DNA of 64,000 nucleotides. Source: Chlorokybus atmophyticus. Lineage: Eukaryota; Streptophyta; Chlorokybophyceae; Chlorokybales; Chlorokybaceae. Position 1 is the stretch's first letter; every line of letters starts with the position of its first letter. Below, piece after piece: positions 24,857-37,667 of this stretch. The notes beneath the pieces were generated by a model that did not search any database, was not told the DNA's origin, and saw only the letters and a list, made by a program, of their open reading frames with translations. The stretch covers positions 175,702 through 239,701 of the forward strand of contig RHPI01002048.1 in assembly GCA_009103225.1 (NCBI GenBank). The letters are read 5' to 3'. Made by a program: the position numbers and the translations under genes.

Positions 24857-26439
24857 ATCTGCATAATCATACATATTATGATTGACAGTCCAAGCGTTGA
24901 ACTCTGTCTTGGCCCCCATTGAGATTATTTACTTGTTGCTTGCTTGTGCTATCTATGCTTGCAAATGCATGGATAACAATTCTTGAAATTTGCTTTACCG
25001 CAACTCTTGTGTATTATGATATGTATGATTCATGCATTCATACATGTTAATACGATCAACTCAATTACAAGCCCCCATAAATCACAACACTCATTTTTTT
25101 GCCGGTTCACGACAAAGCTCAATTCATAAGCATAACTACATGCTTGCATGGTTCGTGTAAGGTTTATTACGGTAGCAATGCTTCTATGTTTGAGACTGTC
25201 ATTACCTGAACGGTACTCATTTGTGTCATCACGTGGCTGCTGTGTATGTCACCTGCTAAGGTTCCGCGACTGCGTGAGATGCCGTACCTGCGCACACTCC
25301 TGCATCCTGCACCAGGCCCAAGTTCCGAGCTGGCCGGCACGCCGCTTGTGGCACGCGGCCATAAATGGCCCATAATGGAACGGTTCCCTTAAGCAACTGA
25401 TAGGGACTCCCTTCGGAAGTGCACGTGCCTAATTATTGTACGGTATGACTCAGCTTTTGATTACAAACCTCCAAGAGGGTCATCCACCATCCTCCGATTC
25501 TGGGCCACGAACCCCAAACCTCAGATTCCGTGTTGCGCAGATTCTTGGGATTGTCCCAAAAGGATTCCCATTGGGGTTGTTCAGCTTCTGAAGGGGTGTC
25601 ACGGTCAGCTGAGTCGGATGTTGCCGACTGGACATGCAGAAGTTCTGCAGAATTACATTTCTTGTCGAAGGCACAAGCTAGCGGCCTGCAAGAACTGGGG
25701 AGATCGCTCCAAATTGTCATTCGTTGCCAAATTTCCCGCGCAATAGAAAAAAGGCGACAGTGATTAAGCGTAACGCAGATTACTAGTGAGTTACGTACAC
25801 GGCCACCTTTCGGAAGAGGAATAGACAACCGGTAACACCAACTGTCTGCAGCTCTCTGATCGGCCGGCTGACCGCGGTTAGGCCTGTGCTTACGCGGCGG
25901 CGCCGCAGCTGTGTGCTGACGCGACCGACGCGCTGAACGCGCTAGAGGGGTGCGGTTTCACCTAACTAGTCCACAGTTACTACCGACCTGAGCTCCAAAC
26001 CAGACACTCGAGATCCCTGTTAGCTCTGTCGGCTGCCACGCTTGAGAGGAGGCCCGACTTGACCTAACAAAACGGTAACGGCATGGGCGAACTTCACGCG
26101 AGAAAGCCTTGAGCTTCTCAATGCGTTGCAAGGTAGAGCCCCACTCAACGGCGATTCCCCGGTCTCGTATATACCGTGCTCGTCAACCAAAAATACAGAA
26201 TCTGCTTGAAGGCAACGATTCCAGACGCCGCCTCCTTCTGTACCACTGTGTCTCCTCAGCCGCCGCTGCCTCCACCGTCGCCGCCGCCGCCGCCACCGCC
26301 ACCGCCGTTGCTGCGTGGTGCTACTGCTGTCATCGGGGTGTAGATGCCGGCGTCAGGGGGCTAGTGCGAGGTGGACTTGTCGTTGGCCTCTGTGGTGGGC
26401 GGTTGTAGGGTGGATAGGGGGCGGCGGGAAAGGGGTGGT

Positions 26440-26891
26440 ATGGGTAACCCTATCTACCAGCCGCCCAAGAGCGAGAGGAGGCCAAAGAAGGAGGTGTATG
26501 TGCAGCTTTGCGTGCGAGACAGGTTGGTGTTTACGTTATTCCTGTTGTTCTTGGGCCCTTGAGATCTAGCGAAAGAAATTTTCTGCCTCCTACTGGCCTG
26601 TCTGGTTCTTGTTCTGCACTTCGTGGTCGTTGTCAATGTTGGCGATCTTGATGGTTAGTTATTTATCTATTGCCTTGTTGCAGTCGAGGTTGTGAAGTAT
26701 ACTTCAAGATGAAGCGAAGGATGCCGTTAGGCTACTTGCAAGACGCATACTGCCAACGGGAAAGACTAGACGGTACAGCGGTTGAGTTCTTCTACAAGGG
26801 CCGGAGAGTATCAGACCAGGACACGCCTGATCTGCTAGAAATGAAGGAGGTGGATTGCATTGAAGTCAATTGCCTCCTGCACTCTTGGTAG
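26440..26891 (+). CDS. SUMO-like / Rad60-SLD-type ubiquitin-fold protein lacking a C-terminal di-glycine
   Basis: Two exons, 26440-26522 and 26684-26891, give 96 residues, the normal size of SUMO. After a charged tail (PKSERRPKKE) the beta-grasp reads VYVQLCVRD, then CEVYFKMKRRMPLGYLQDAY, VEFFYKGRRVSDQDTPDLLE and MKEVDCIEV. This follows SUMO (EVFFRIKRSTQLKKLMNAY, FLFDGRRLRAEQTPDELEM) block by block. SUMO normally ends in Gly-Gly after maturation for conjugation to lysines; this reading ends LLHSW, with no di-glycine. Either it is a non-conjugated SUMO-like domain protein, or a further spliced exon or sequence error hides the true end. The ATG at 26440 has a telomere-like TAACCCTA inside its coding start (26445-26452). 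Fold confident, function open. Confidence 0.7.
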
Positions 26892-27813
26892 CTGCCAGCG
26901 CACCGCCACACTGCTTTTGTTTTTTGCACGCACACTACCGCCCGGCGAGCCTGAGGTCCAGTGCATTCTTCAAGCTGAAGAGATGCGCAGGCTTTGGAGG
27001 CCGCGCCGGCGGGTGTCTAGCTGGATGTATGCTTCGCAGTCAGGTCTACTAGCTGGCTGCGCGTACATCTGGTTCTGTAAATATAGCGGGGAACAATTAC
27101 TTGAATAATACCCAGAGCACCAGCCACAGCCAAATACACATATTGCGCGACTCACTGCTGCCTGCTGTCGCTATAGAGTTGTGAGAGCTTGCTGTGTATG
27201 CATCACGGGGTCGTTCTGCGCAACCTTGTCTATAATGCCATGTGGCAAACAGTGCATGGCTGGATGCTTCCTGGCGTGTACGCGTGACGACTGTTAGGTG
27301 AAGTATTGATGCTTCCCCTGTCATACGGGTTCAGTATCTGGTCCATGACCAATTGCCAGCATCTCGCCTGCGCCGAAGGCAAGCTGAGTAATCTTGTGCC
27401 CATCTCTGCACACGCGTTAACACCTGTTATCCTGGTCTACAACCATTGCATAGTCTAACCTTCCATGAGTGAAGGGCTTTGCATGAAGGAGTTGGACACT
27501 ACATATGCAACGCGACGTACGGATTGTATACTCGCACCACTCAATAAGAACCGCTGCCTCTGTACACCTGCATGTACACAACAGCCGCACGCTTATCATG
27601 TAGTCTAGTTGTTGATACCGGGCTTTGATCAACAGGCTACATGTTGCTTGACTTAGTGCGGATAGTGCACCGCACCTACGACTAGCTGCTAGAAGATTGT
27701 GCAGTGCGCAGCCAGTTATGTACAAACTCTCTCATTACTACTGTACAAATGTCTATAACACAATATACACTAGCTATGTGCAGTGACACTGCAACTAGCG
27801 CAATCAAGCTGAC
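26892..27813. other. Intergenic region downstream of the SUMO-like gene and TFIIIC
   Basis: Both flanking genes end here (convergent). Open frames are short and match no family I recognise. No RNA gene or strong repeat was seen. Confidence 0.5.
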
Positions 27814-30800
27814 TCACACAGTGAGAATGCCTATTGGAGGTGCGACATAACATCGTAAAACAGTAGCATTAGGAGCCGGGTTCCGTGCAAAAATGCGCGG
27901 TGGGGCAGCCGCAGCACTGACCAGCAACTGTTCATGAAGCTGTCCAGCATCCACCATGCTGCGCAGCAACTCGCGAGCCGAGTTCACACTTACGACGCTA
28001 AGTGCATCCAGCATGGCCTCTTCAGGTATCCCAGGCATGCGCAGTGCAAAACCAACTGCTCGCCGCTCCAATGCTTGCACAAATTCTTCGTCAACACTCT
28101 GGCCATCAGCTGTAAGCCATGCACGCATTGGACGCCGACCTGCATAGCACAAGTTAGCGCTGTACAACTTATTGAGCAGGCCTGCACTCCACGGCATCAC
28201 CTGTAACACGCTGCACAGTTGAGGCTTTGTCGGCGCTGACAACTTCCTTCATGGGCAACGTCAGACGCCTGCAGTGCACGTCTGCCACATATCGCGCCTC
28301 ATGAAGTGCATCCACCTGCGAGGTCATTCGCATCACAATGTGTTGTCACTCGAGGATTCCGCAGCAGCGCCACAGTCCACCAACTTGGTCATGAAGCATG
28401 CAGGGTGCTAAGTCCTGGGCCATGTATGCATGCTTGCAAGGCATGTGTGCAGGAGTGGTAACCATAGAGTCACCGCATAGATGAGTTGCGCGGTTTCCAA
28501 AGCAGCTATGCAGTCCTGAATGACACTTTGGCTGACTGGCTCTGCTTCGCTGGTTGTCACAGAGGAAATCAACTCGTCAACAGTCGCACCTGCTTCCCCG
28601 TGCGATGAAATTGCCTACACCAGCCCGTCAAAGCGATAAGAGTGCTGAGTGCATAACATGTTGGCAGGCTTATGGGCATTGGTGATGTCTTTACAACATG
28701 CTGGCAAGACGAGCAAAGCCACATACATCATGCTTGCTAGCTAACATGACCATGCACCGTGTTTGTGACAGTGCTTGCCCACCTTGTGACAACTGTCAAC
28801 ACGTGTCTCGTTGAGTTGGGGATGCAGGTGCTCTATGATGGCACGCAGCACGTTGTCACTTCTTTCACTTGCGGTTGCCTGTTGGTTGGCTTGCGGGACT
28901 GCAGTCAGCACTGGCCGCTCCTCAGCATGCTTATCTTGGACGGCATGACATGAAGTTGCTTGTGCTGATGGAGACTCCGCATCTTGGAAAGCAGCGGTTG
29001 CAGCATTGATGGCAACGCTGGCCGTAACAACATGTGTTGCTTGGCGCTTGCTAGGCTTCGCAGCCTCCGTGCCCACCAATTGCCGCTTGCGCCCGTGCAG
29101 TCTTTGTTTGCGAGGCAAGTGTTGTTCACCGGCCGGCTCCACATCAATGCAAGCGTCGCCATCGCTAGCATTCTGAGGGAGGGATTCTTCAGCTTGCGAC
29201 ACAACCTGCGCCGAATGACCGACTGCATTGCTGGCTTCATGCATGTGCCCGGCGCTTGGAGCTACCGCAAGCAAAGCAGGGGTTGATGTTCCTGCATCAC
29301 CATCAATTGCAAGCATCACAGCAGCAGGACTGTCCACAGGAGCAGCAGGATGCATCTGGCGCAGAACTGCCAGCGGCACTTCAGCAACCGCCTGTTCGAC
29401 GTCATCAAGCCACTCGTTGCGAGGGGCGTCATTGAGCGACTCTCGATAGCGGTCTGCCGCTGTTGTTGCTGGTTTGGCTGCGTAGTCACCCAGCTTCATG
29501 CGCAGCTCGACATGATGATCAGCGGCCATTGCTAACACGCAAGCAACATCACCCCCACAAGGGTGCTCTGGAACACTCCACTCATCATTCATCTTGCGCA
29601 CATCCGTAAGGCAGCTGAGGCACAATGATGCCTCAAGACCCAGTGCGCGTGGGAATCGCGGGACCTGACAACTGGCCTTGAATCGCAGCGAAAGAGCAAA
29701 TCGCCGCCCTGATGACTTCTTCTGCTTCGACTGTGCATCAAAACAATATCAAGCATTGCAACCAACAACTGCAACGATATGCTCCAATGATGACTTGGCA
29801 ACCTACCACAAAACCCTGCCTGCGCAGCAGCTGGAACCCAGCCGCAACCTCTCTCTCAGTAAACCGCTGGAAAGCGGCTGCTAAGACGGGAGGCACACGA
29901 CCATCGGTGCCGGTATGCAGAAGCAGCAGCCTGATAAGGTCTGCAACACAAGATAGCACTGTACTAGGGATCTTTTCCCTCAATGCTTGTTCATTGTGCG
30001 CAACATGACCACGCTGGACCGCATGCTCTTCTTGCTGCCTACGCCTATCCTCCCCTTGTGGCGCTTGAACTTTCTGATACACGACAGGGCGACGGCGAAT
30101 GGAGGTGGCCCTGTTGCCTTCAAAGTAGTGCTGCTGCTGAGTGCAGGCTTCCAATGCTGCTTCCACCTGGACTTCAGTGGGCTCCAGTGGATCATGTGCT
30201 TGGTCAGCACTCATATCACCTTCTGTCAAGTGATCTAGATGGGTGCGCGCAGCAGCTGCAAGCTTTCTGTTCGCTTGGACGAGGCTTGTTTGACCAGGTA
30301 AAGCCATCGGGCGCTGATGTGTTGTGCGCTCAGCGGCACGCTGTTGTTGAAGCTGGTTGACTTCGTACGCAATGAGCAATGCAATGGACCTGTCTGTGGC
30401 TTCTGAACGATGTGGATTCCTCCTCATAACCACAAAACGCCTGCGACAGAGGTCCGGGGTAAACCTGTGCGGAAGACCTGTGTAATGCAAGCTGTGAGGT
30501 ATATACAGATAGACGGTGGTATACAGCATCTTGTCGCAGCAAATGTGTTGATGCAAGCGTAACAGTACAAGCGCATATGCAACCAACAACCCGTATAAAG
30601 TGACTATTGACAGAGCTTCCTTGACCTCACGTACCTTCGATGTTAGCCCAATCTGTGCTGACGCCGCTGCCATGGACAGCATGCCATTTTGCATATGCAC
30701 GCAGCAGCATCTTATCATCCTCAGGCAGCCAGACATGCCGAGCTCTGCGCCTTTCTTTGCGAATGGGTTGTATCAGTGAACAACCAGTTGCAGGGGTTTC

Positions 30801-33800
30801 GTCAAAGTCATCAACATCTTCTTCTTGCTGAGAGTCCTTGTCAGGAACTTTCTCCTTGGCAGCAGCCGCAGCAGCTGCCACTTCCGCCGCCGCTGCTGCT
30901 TCTTTGGCAAGACGTTGGCGCTTGTAAGCTTGCACATGTCCCGCCTCTTGAAAGGCTGCGGCTGGTCTTTTCGCCACAGAGCCTGCACAAACTCTCTGAG
31001 TCGGCAGGCAAGCTATGCAATACTGCTTGTATACATGGCACTCATGCCTTATCTCTAACCTGTTTGCTTGCCGGTGTACTGAACTACAGAAGAGACCTGC
31101 AAGCGGAGTGCTTGCAATCGCTGTACGCGTCTCTGCTCATAAGTAAACCTCAGGAGCTGTTCGGCGCTGCACCCCAGCTCAGCAGCCAGAGTCTCTCGCC
31201 TCTCCAGGGTCAGTGGCTTCTCTAGTTGCTGTTTCCTGAACAGATCGGCCATAGCAGCTCGCTGAGAAATGCTTGCTGCAGAGTCCGTGCACCAGCTTTT
31301 GGGGCTGATCATCTCCGGCACCGCTGAAGCAGGGAAGAATGTACGCGCCTCATGCGGAGGCAGTTCTCTAAAAACAAACTCCATTGCATGCCAGTAAGTA
31401 TCTACGTCCGCAACTGTTGCAAAACTAAAGCTGCGAGCAACCCTGCCATCCTCCTCTGGTTGCACGTTTTGCGCAAGTGCAAAGGACAGCGTGCCAGGCA
31501 TTTCTACAAGCGCCTGCACCTGAAGGTGGTAGCGACCAGTCGCCTTTGGCACACTACGAACATGGCGCACACGGGGTGCAATGAGTGTCCTGACTAGTTG
31601 CATGCGGTTGAGGGTGTGCATCGCTGTCACTACTCGGCCCAAGATTTGTGCATTGTAGCAGATCTGGTTCCTGTCTGTGGCAGGCAAGTCGCCAACCCGC
31701 ATACCAGCTGTGCAGCGCCGGACAAAGTCCGGGACAGGGAAGTGGATGCCTAATGCTTGTGCAACCAGCTCAAGAGGCATGGCCTCAAGCAGCCCTTCTA
31801 GCTCAAACTCATGTGGCAACGATGTGGCTGCAGGCTGATTACTGCGCTCAGTGGTATTTTGCTTGTCTAACCCTGCAACACCAGAGGCTGAAGACTGCCT
31901 CAGTCTAGTTCCATCCTTGCTTCCCACAGTCCCGTGGAGCAAGCCGACCACGTGTTGCACCAGAAAGTAGTGAAGCATACGTGTACGGACCATCTTGGCA
32001 AAGATGAATCCTTGCTCTGCCAGCAGTGCTGTTGTCAAGGAGGGTAGCAGGATCGTTTGTGTTTTGTCAATGCCAATGCGAGGTGGGGCTGATGGCAAGT
32101 TTGGATCTGCCATGGCAATGCGGCGATTCTCTGATATGCCAGTGCGCTTTTCGCGCAGGCGGCTGGCGGCTGCAGCCAGCAGTTCTGACTCAGGACGTGT
32201 GGCTGTTCTGCTCAGCAACACCCGGAAACTGAGTGACTTCACGCCGACGAGGGTGACCCTGCCAAGCTTGCAGACACCCTCCTGCACAAGCTGGCCAATA
32301 ACGCGGTCAACGGTTTTCGGGACAGCCTTTATTGGAGCTTTGCCTGGCTCCAAAATTGCCATCATAGCACATGCGTCAGCATAGGTCACCATTTCCTCAG
32401 CCAAAAGTGTACTCCTCAACATTGTCACGTGGTTAGCCATCTTGGGCTTTGCTGGCCTTGCGCGCCTGCTGCCAGCTGCAACCTCAGTGACTGCTGGTTG
32501 CTCCAAAACTTGCAGAGAGGTTTGATCGCTGACAAGCATGTGCATAGCCGACGAGGGAGCGGGCTGCCCACTTGCTAGAGCTCTGGCCTCCTCTGCGGGT
32601 CCTTTGAGCTCAGGTGGCTGCGCTATTGCGGTGCATTTTGTACTTGTTTGCAACTGTGACTCCGAGGGCACGAACAGGCGATACACCGTTTGCTTGCCCT
32701 GGCTTTCCATGCTGCGCTGCACATTGAACCTCTTCTGCAACTCAGTGATATGGCGGAAGGTTCGTTTGTAGTTCAATCCAAGCCGCTTGAAGAGATCCGT
32801 AACAACAATGCCCTGGGAGCCGCTGGCCTTGACCGTGTTAAACAATTGCTCCAACAGACTGAGTTCAGCAACAAGTCCAGAGCCTGTTGTTTCCGCCAAG
32901 AAATCGCCTGGATCATCGTCATCCGGGATGTTGTCGGAAGATGCAGTAGTAGGTGCATACTGTGCGCGCAGCCTGAAACACGCAATAGTGGCCCTTTCGC
33001 TGCGGGCGAAAAATTCTTCAATATAGCCACCTGACAGCAACTTTGTCTTCACTCTGCGCCACTCTCTGTGTTGGGCTTGTGCGCCCATGTACCCCAGTGC
33101 TCTCTTCAAGTCACCTTCACGCATCTCCTGTCCAGCTGCTGCAGCAACCAGTGAGATGGCATCTTGAACAGGCCTGTCAACACTTCCCACTGCATACACC
33201 TCCACTTCATCTGAAGGAGGGCCTGCTTCAGCTTTATGAACAGATTGAGCTCGCCTTTCCACACTTCTGAAAACTGGCAAAGGAGCGGCATGCTCGACAA
33301 ATGCCGTCAAATGCACCAGATTGGTGTGATAACCAGGTACTGCAGTGCTATTGGCCTGCATGCGACGCGGGTCGGTCACAAATACTTCGCGTATGGCAAC
33401 AGCCCCAGCCGCTTCCAAGAGACGCAGGCTGTAGAATGCTACTCTTGTGTGTACATTGAAATCGGTTGCAAGCTGCGCTTGCAGGACACCTTGGTGTCTG
33501 CAGCAGCCAATGTTAGCTTTCCAACCAAAACGGCAGCGTAAGTTGCTTGAGTCCAGGCAATCTCGCATCACATTGCTGTATGCTGCAATTGATGATGCGT
33601 TGATGTGGTGAGCTTGTGAGCTTTCAATCGCAAGCAATGCTCGTCTCACCTGGATTTGCCAACAGCTTCGAGAAGAGTTAACGTATCGGAGGTGAGATCG
33701 ATGCTGCCGATGCTGTAAATGCCTAGTGTGTTCAGGCGGAATTCTGTTGAGGCTGCAACTCGAAGGTCCGCACGCCATGAGTGGTTGCTTTCCAGGACAG

Positions 33801-34305
33801 AAGCGAGTAGAGGGTGTGCCGGTGGGAAGCGAAACCAGTCCACCCTTGCAGACGGCTTCTTTCCCACAGTGTGTAGAGGGAATGGCTCTGCAACTTGCTC
33901 ATTGTCAACTTGCTTGAGGGTGTAGAACGCCAAGACTGGCTCTTGTAGCAGCAATTGCCACAGATGTTGCCGGTATGCATCATCAAGCTGGATGCCATCT
34001 GGAAGCGTGCTCAGCTCCCAGACGCGATCCAAAGCGCAACCTGCAGCACAACAACGTGACAACAAAGGTACGACAGCTAATATCGAGCACAAGTGGTATG
34101 GATACCAAGGTCAAGTCAACGTGACAACACACATAGCCTCATACAGAACAGAATCAACAAATCTCAGAGCGAAAGGTTTGCAATGTATACTGCGAACAAT
34201 GTATGCAACAGTACACTTGAAGCTGGGACAGCCGCATTCGAGTATACCTTGTGCGCCTTCCAAAGCCACCTCCTGCAAAGTTGTCAGTAAAATCTCGTCC
34301 AACAT
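27814..34305 (-). CDS. TFC3: Transcription factor IIIC largest subunit, B-block binding (TFC3/GTF3C1)
   Basis: Nine exons on the minus strand (34248-34305, 33650-34040, 31060-33545, 30635-30982, 29807-30477, 28783-29730, 28474-28614, 28201-28315, 27814-28139) keep frame and give 1827 residues. The N-terminus (MLDEILLTTLQEVALEGAQG, then CALDRVWEL) and RHQGVLQAQLATDFN are typical of plant TFIIIC B-block subunits. Further winged-helix segments follow, such as GIVVTDLFKRLGLNYKRTF. Exon 4 has an Ala/Glu-rich coil and then RHVWLPEDDKMLLRAYAKWH, the homeodomain-like block. The C-terminus (DEEFVQALERRAVGFALRMP, PGIPEEAMLDALSVV) matches the family end. The protein recognises the B-box of tRNA genes and recruits TFIIIB for RNA polymerase III. 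Exon 6 carries a long Ala/Gln/His-rich spacer of low conservation. ATG 34305 is the first in-frame start. Confidence 0.9.
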
Positions 34306-35262
34306 GCTGGGTTTCAAACCGAGTCCGCCGTAGCATAATCAGTGTAGCTGTTCCAAGTCTGCATCAGGCTCACAATGTACCCATGGTTCCACACATTTCA
34401 AATCACAATGCACGTCTTTGTTGCAGTGATGTTGCAGTGAGGCGTGTCACCTGCAAGCGAGCACCCTGATTGAACAACGTGGCACAAGCGCTACCCCGTT
34501 GATTCAACAAGATTAGGCAAGTCTGTGTGAGGCGGACTGCATACGCCAGAATAGCAACGACTAGCATCCAATCTTCAACATCATATTCAAATATAGTATG
34601 ATGCTGAACTGCAGTTCAGTTAACGACAGCCTCCACGCTGGCAGAGGCAAGTTGTGTCATTAGGCTGTAACATGCACAGCAGCAGACTGCTAGGCAGCCA
34701 AAGGCTAGCAGCAGGAGGTTACAACTGGTGATACGAGCAAACCAGCAGATGCTGAACGGACTACAGGCTTTTTGACTACCCTTGGACAAGCATGCAGCCA
34801 GACATACGCTCAACACTGAAGCAAGCTGCAGCAACCGCAAACAAGCATAAGCAGAGCGAGACGTACGTACGTCTGTGTACGCTCAACACTGAAGCAAGCT
34901 TGTTCCAGCAGGCCAGCAGTCAAGCAGCCCCTTCCTCCCACCTGCAGCTGTCGTCAAGCATCACGCGGTAGGCAGCTGCCGTCGCCGTGGCGCTGCACAT
35001 GCACCAAACCCGCAAAGGCTCCGCCGCAGCTCCCGCCACCAGCACCCAAGTCACATGCCGCTGGCGCCAAGCAGGACAACTTGAACTGCAATGGCCTTAG
35101 GGTTTCAGCCCAGGGTTCAACACTCGCATGCAGACATGCGCTTTTCGCTCCTTTCACTCCAAAGCTGGCTTTGGCCTGCCTCTCCGCTTGTTTCGGCAGA
35201 ACCAAATTGGACGCACAAGCAATGCAGTCTATAGACACGTTGCTGAAAGCATGAAGTGGTGA
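34306..35262. promoter_or_regulatory. Shared intergenic region of TFIIIC and the TBC-domain gene
   Basis: About 1 kb between divergent genes, with a telo-box TTAGGGTTT at 35097-35105 and repeated CGCTCAACACTGAAGCAAGC words near 34806 and 34880. An unrecognised first exon of the TBC gene may lie here. Confidence 0.4.
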
Positions 35263-35325
35263 AAACGCTACTGGAAATGCTGCTGTGAGCGGCGGTGGCG
35301 GTCTGGGTGTCGGGGGGGAAGGTGG

Positions 35326-37667
35326 GTGTGGCACGGGTGGTCTGTCACCACGTGGTCCAAGGGCAAGGCGCAGGCGTTGAAGGAGCATGTTGCTGCGTTT
35401 TGGTCTCTGACGCCCCCGCCGCCTGCCACCGCTAGCTGGTGGCAAGGGCCCCGGCAGCAGCAGCAGCAGCACCACCACGTGCATGAGCACTCTGCTGCCG
35501 GGGCCCCTAGCTATTACGATCCAGCAAAGGAAAGAAGTGCTGCTACAATTCCAGCTGTTCCACTGCAAGTGTCGCATAACTCAGCCAATAGCGGTGGAAG
35601 CGGCAGCTGGGAGCTGGTCGCTGCCACACCCGAGCAAGACGGCGAGTTGCCGCCACCTTCCAGCATAACTCCGACGAAGCCTCGCACCACTGTCTTCAAT
35701 GAATTGGTACTTGCGACGCACTTGATGCTTGTTCGACTGCGCTGGCGCGTTGCATGGCAGTATCGATGTAAACATGCTCTTATGCGACGACCTATACTCC
35801 GACTGATTGTGAAATGCAGCTCCTTAGGTGGCAGTTTTTTCACGAACTTTACCGTGGTCACTTACATATGTACGCCATGCAGTTGAGCGAACCCGTAATC
35901 AACATCAGTGGACTTCGTCAACTGGCGTCTCAAGGCGTACCAGATCAGCAGGGCTTACGAGCACTTGGCTGGAAGGTGAACACATTTTACAGTGGTGTGA
36001 AGCGTTACTTGGTTTTTGCTGCGTTGCTGGCTGCATCACATAAAGAAATTGTCACGTGCGCATGATTTTCTATTTAGTGAGCTGGTATGCATGAATGCGT
36101 GCAGGTATTGCTAGGATACTTGCCGCGAGATCGAGGTCAATGGGTTGGGGAGTTGCAGAAGAAGCGACTGCAATATAAGAATTTTGTTGAAGAGCTGCTG
36201 ACAAGCCCAGTAAGCTTCTCTGTGACTTGCCATGTGTTGACAAGTCTCCCCTTGTGCTTTGTTTCTGTCATTTATTAATAATCTGCTTCGACAGACCAGA
36301 GCTGCCAGAGCTGAGGCACTTGCAGATACTCAAGATGGTGATTTGCGAGTTAAACGGACTATTGTGGATGACCATCCTCTCAATGATGTCAAAGGGTCAG
36401 CCTGGCACAAGTACTTCCAGGTGCAGTTCAGTTCATCTGTGTACACAGGCTGCGTGCTTGTGGCTACTGTTTGCAGTATAGTCTTGTTCTGATGGCATAC
36501 TCCCGTGACAGGAAAACGAATTATTGGAACAAATAGATAGAGATGTCAAACGCACGCATCCCGACATGCACTTTTTCAACAATGAGGATGGTAGCGCTGT
36601 CGAGAACCAGGTGGGGCTTGAGCAACATACCATGAAACGCCCCTTATGGCACTGTTGCATGTGACTGAATGCGCTTAAGGTGCTGCTTCCTCCAGGATGC
36701 GTTGAAAAGGGTGCTGTTTGTTTTTGCGAAGCTCAATCCTGGAGTGCGCTATGTGCAAGGCATGAACGAAGTCTTGGCGCCTATATTTTACACTTTTCGA
36801 ACTGATCCTGATGTCAACTTTGCTGTAAGCTGCTCAGAGCCCGCGCTTTGTGCACAACTTGCTAAGAGTGACCCATTGGCACTGAGCACCGAACAATTTA
36901 TTGTCAGCATGAGGACTCAGTTATCTAGTTGACCATCAAAGCGTGCAGGCTCATGCAGAGGCGGACGCCTTCTATTGCTTTGCAGAGCTGCTGAGTGATT
37001 TCCGGGACAACTTTTGCCAGGTACCTGTGCACAGCATGCTACTGGACAGCCATTTGTCAGAGCTGACTCGTTCTGTGTAGGTGCTGGACAATAGTTCAGT
37101 TGGCATCCGCAACACTCTATCCAAATTGAGTGCCTTGCTCGCTCATTACGATGCAGAACTGTGGGATCACCTAGAAAATAAGACTAAGGTACTAGTTTAC
37201 CTATTGAGCCAAGCATGATTTTATCACAGTCTCTGCCAATGCGCAGGTGTGTTGGTGGCATCTATAGCTGGCACGCTTCGCATGCCGCAAACATTGACTG
37301 CTGGTGATTGTGTTGCGCAGGTCAATCCCCAGTTTTATGCATTTCGTTGGATCACTCTATTGCTATCCCAAGAGCTGGAGTTTCCTGAAACTTTACGGCT
37401 ATGGGATTCTCTTATCAGCTGCCAGGGTAGCCGTCTGGTGAGTGTCTTGCAACATGGGCGTAAGTGATTTGCTTTTCAACACATCGATTATGATGCTTGC
37501 CGCATTCTGTCATGCAGGACTACTTGCTGCTCGTGTGCTGCGCCATTCTCATCAGTGTCCGCTCTGAGCTTCTTCAAGGGGATTTCAGCGCCAACCTCAA
37601 GCTGCTTCAACATCTGCCTGCGCTGGATGTACATGAATTGTTGGTCAAAGCAGAGACATATCGCTAA
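35326..37667 (+). CDS. Rab GTPase-activating protein, TBC1D13-type; start not found
   Basis: Exons: (35326)-35706, 35883-35975, 36105-36209, 36295-36420, 36512-36610, 36696-36824, 36949-37020, 37081-37188, 37321-37437 and 37518-37667, all in phase 0. The first exon frame is open from 35263 but has no ATG, so a 5' exon is missing; 35326 is only a nominal border. It encodes a Pro/Gln/His/Ser-rich segment ending TTVFNEL. The TBC domain follows: INISGLRQLASQGVPDQQGL, then LRALGWK and VLLGYLP; DHPLNDVKGSAWHKYFQ; IDRDVKRTHPDMHFF with the catalytic Arg finger; VRYVQGMNEVLAPI with the Gln finger; FYAFRWITLLLSQEL. It would stimulate GTP hydrolysis on a Rab GTPase in membrane traffic. TBC1D13 is the closest match by block order. 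The target Rab is not predictable from sequence. Confidence 0.9.

Larger units (their letters stand above)
23508..26439. other. Intergenic region with assembly gap
   Basis: No gene could be supported on either strand. It contains the N gap (24424-24615), a GAGAT run with hairpin near 24815-24856, and a CCG-rich stretch (26262-26308) that probably belongs to the 5' leader of the SUMO-like gene. A 131-residue minus-strand frame at 25433-25828 matches nothing I recognise. Confidence 0.45.

Noticed and set aside
25433-25828. 131-residue minus-strand frame with a WESFWDNPKNLR block, at first suggestive of plant organellar OSB PDF motifs
   Set aside because: The similarity is limited to a few residues; no SSB fold, start context or splice partners could be found.
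34954-35577. 207-residue minus-strand frame, Pro/Arg/Leu-rich
   Set aside because: It is antisense to the low-complexity first exon of the TBC gene and its GC-rich leader; composition alone explains the open frame.
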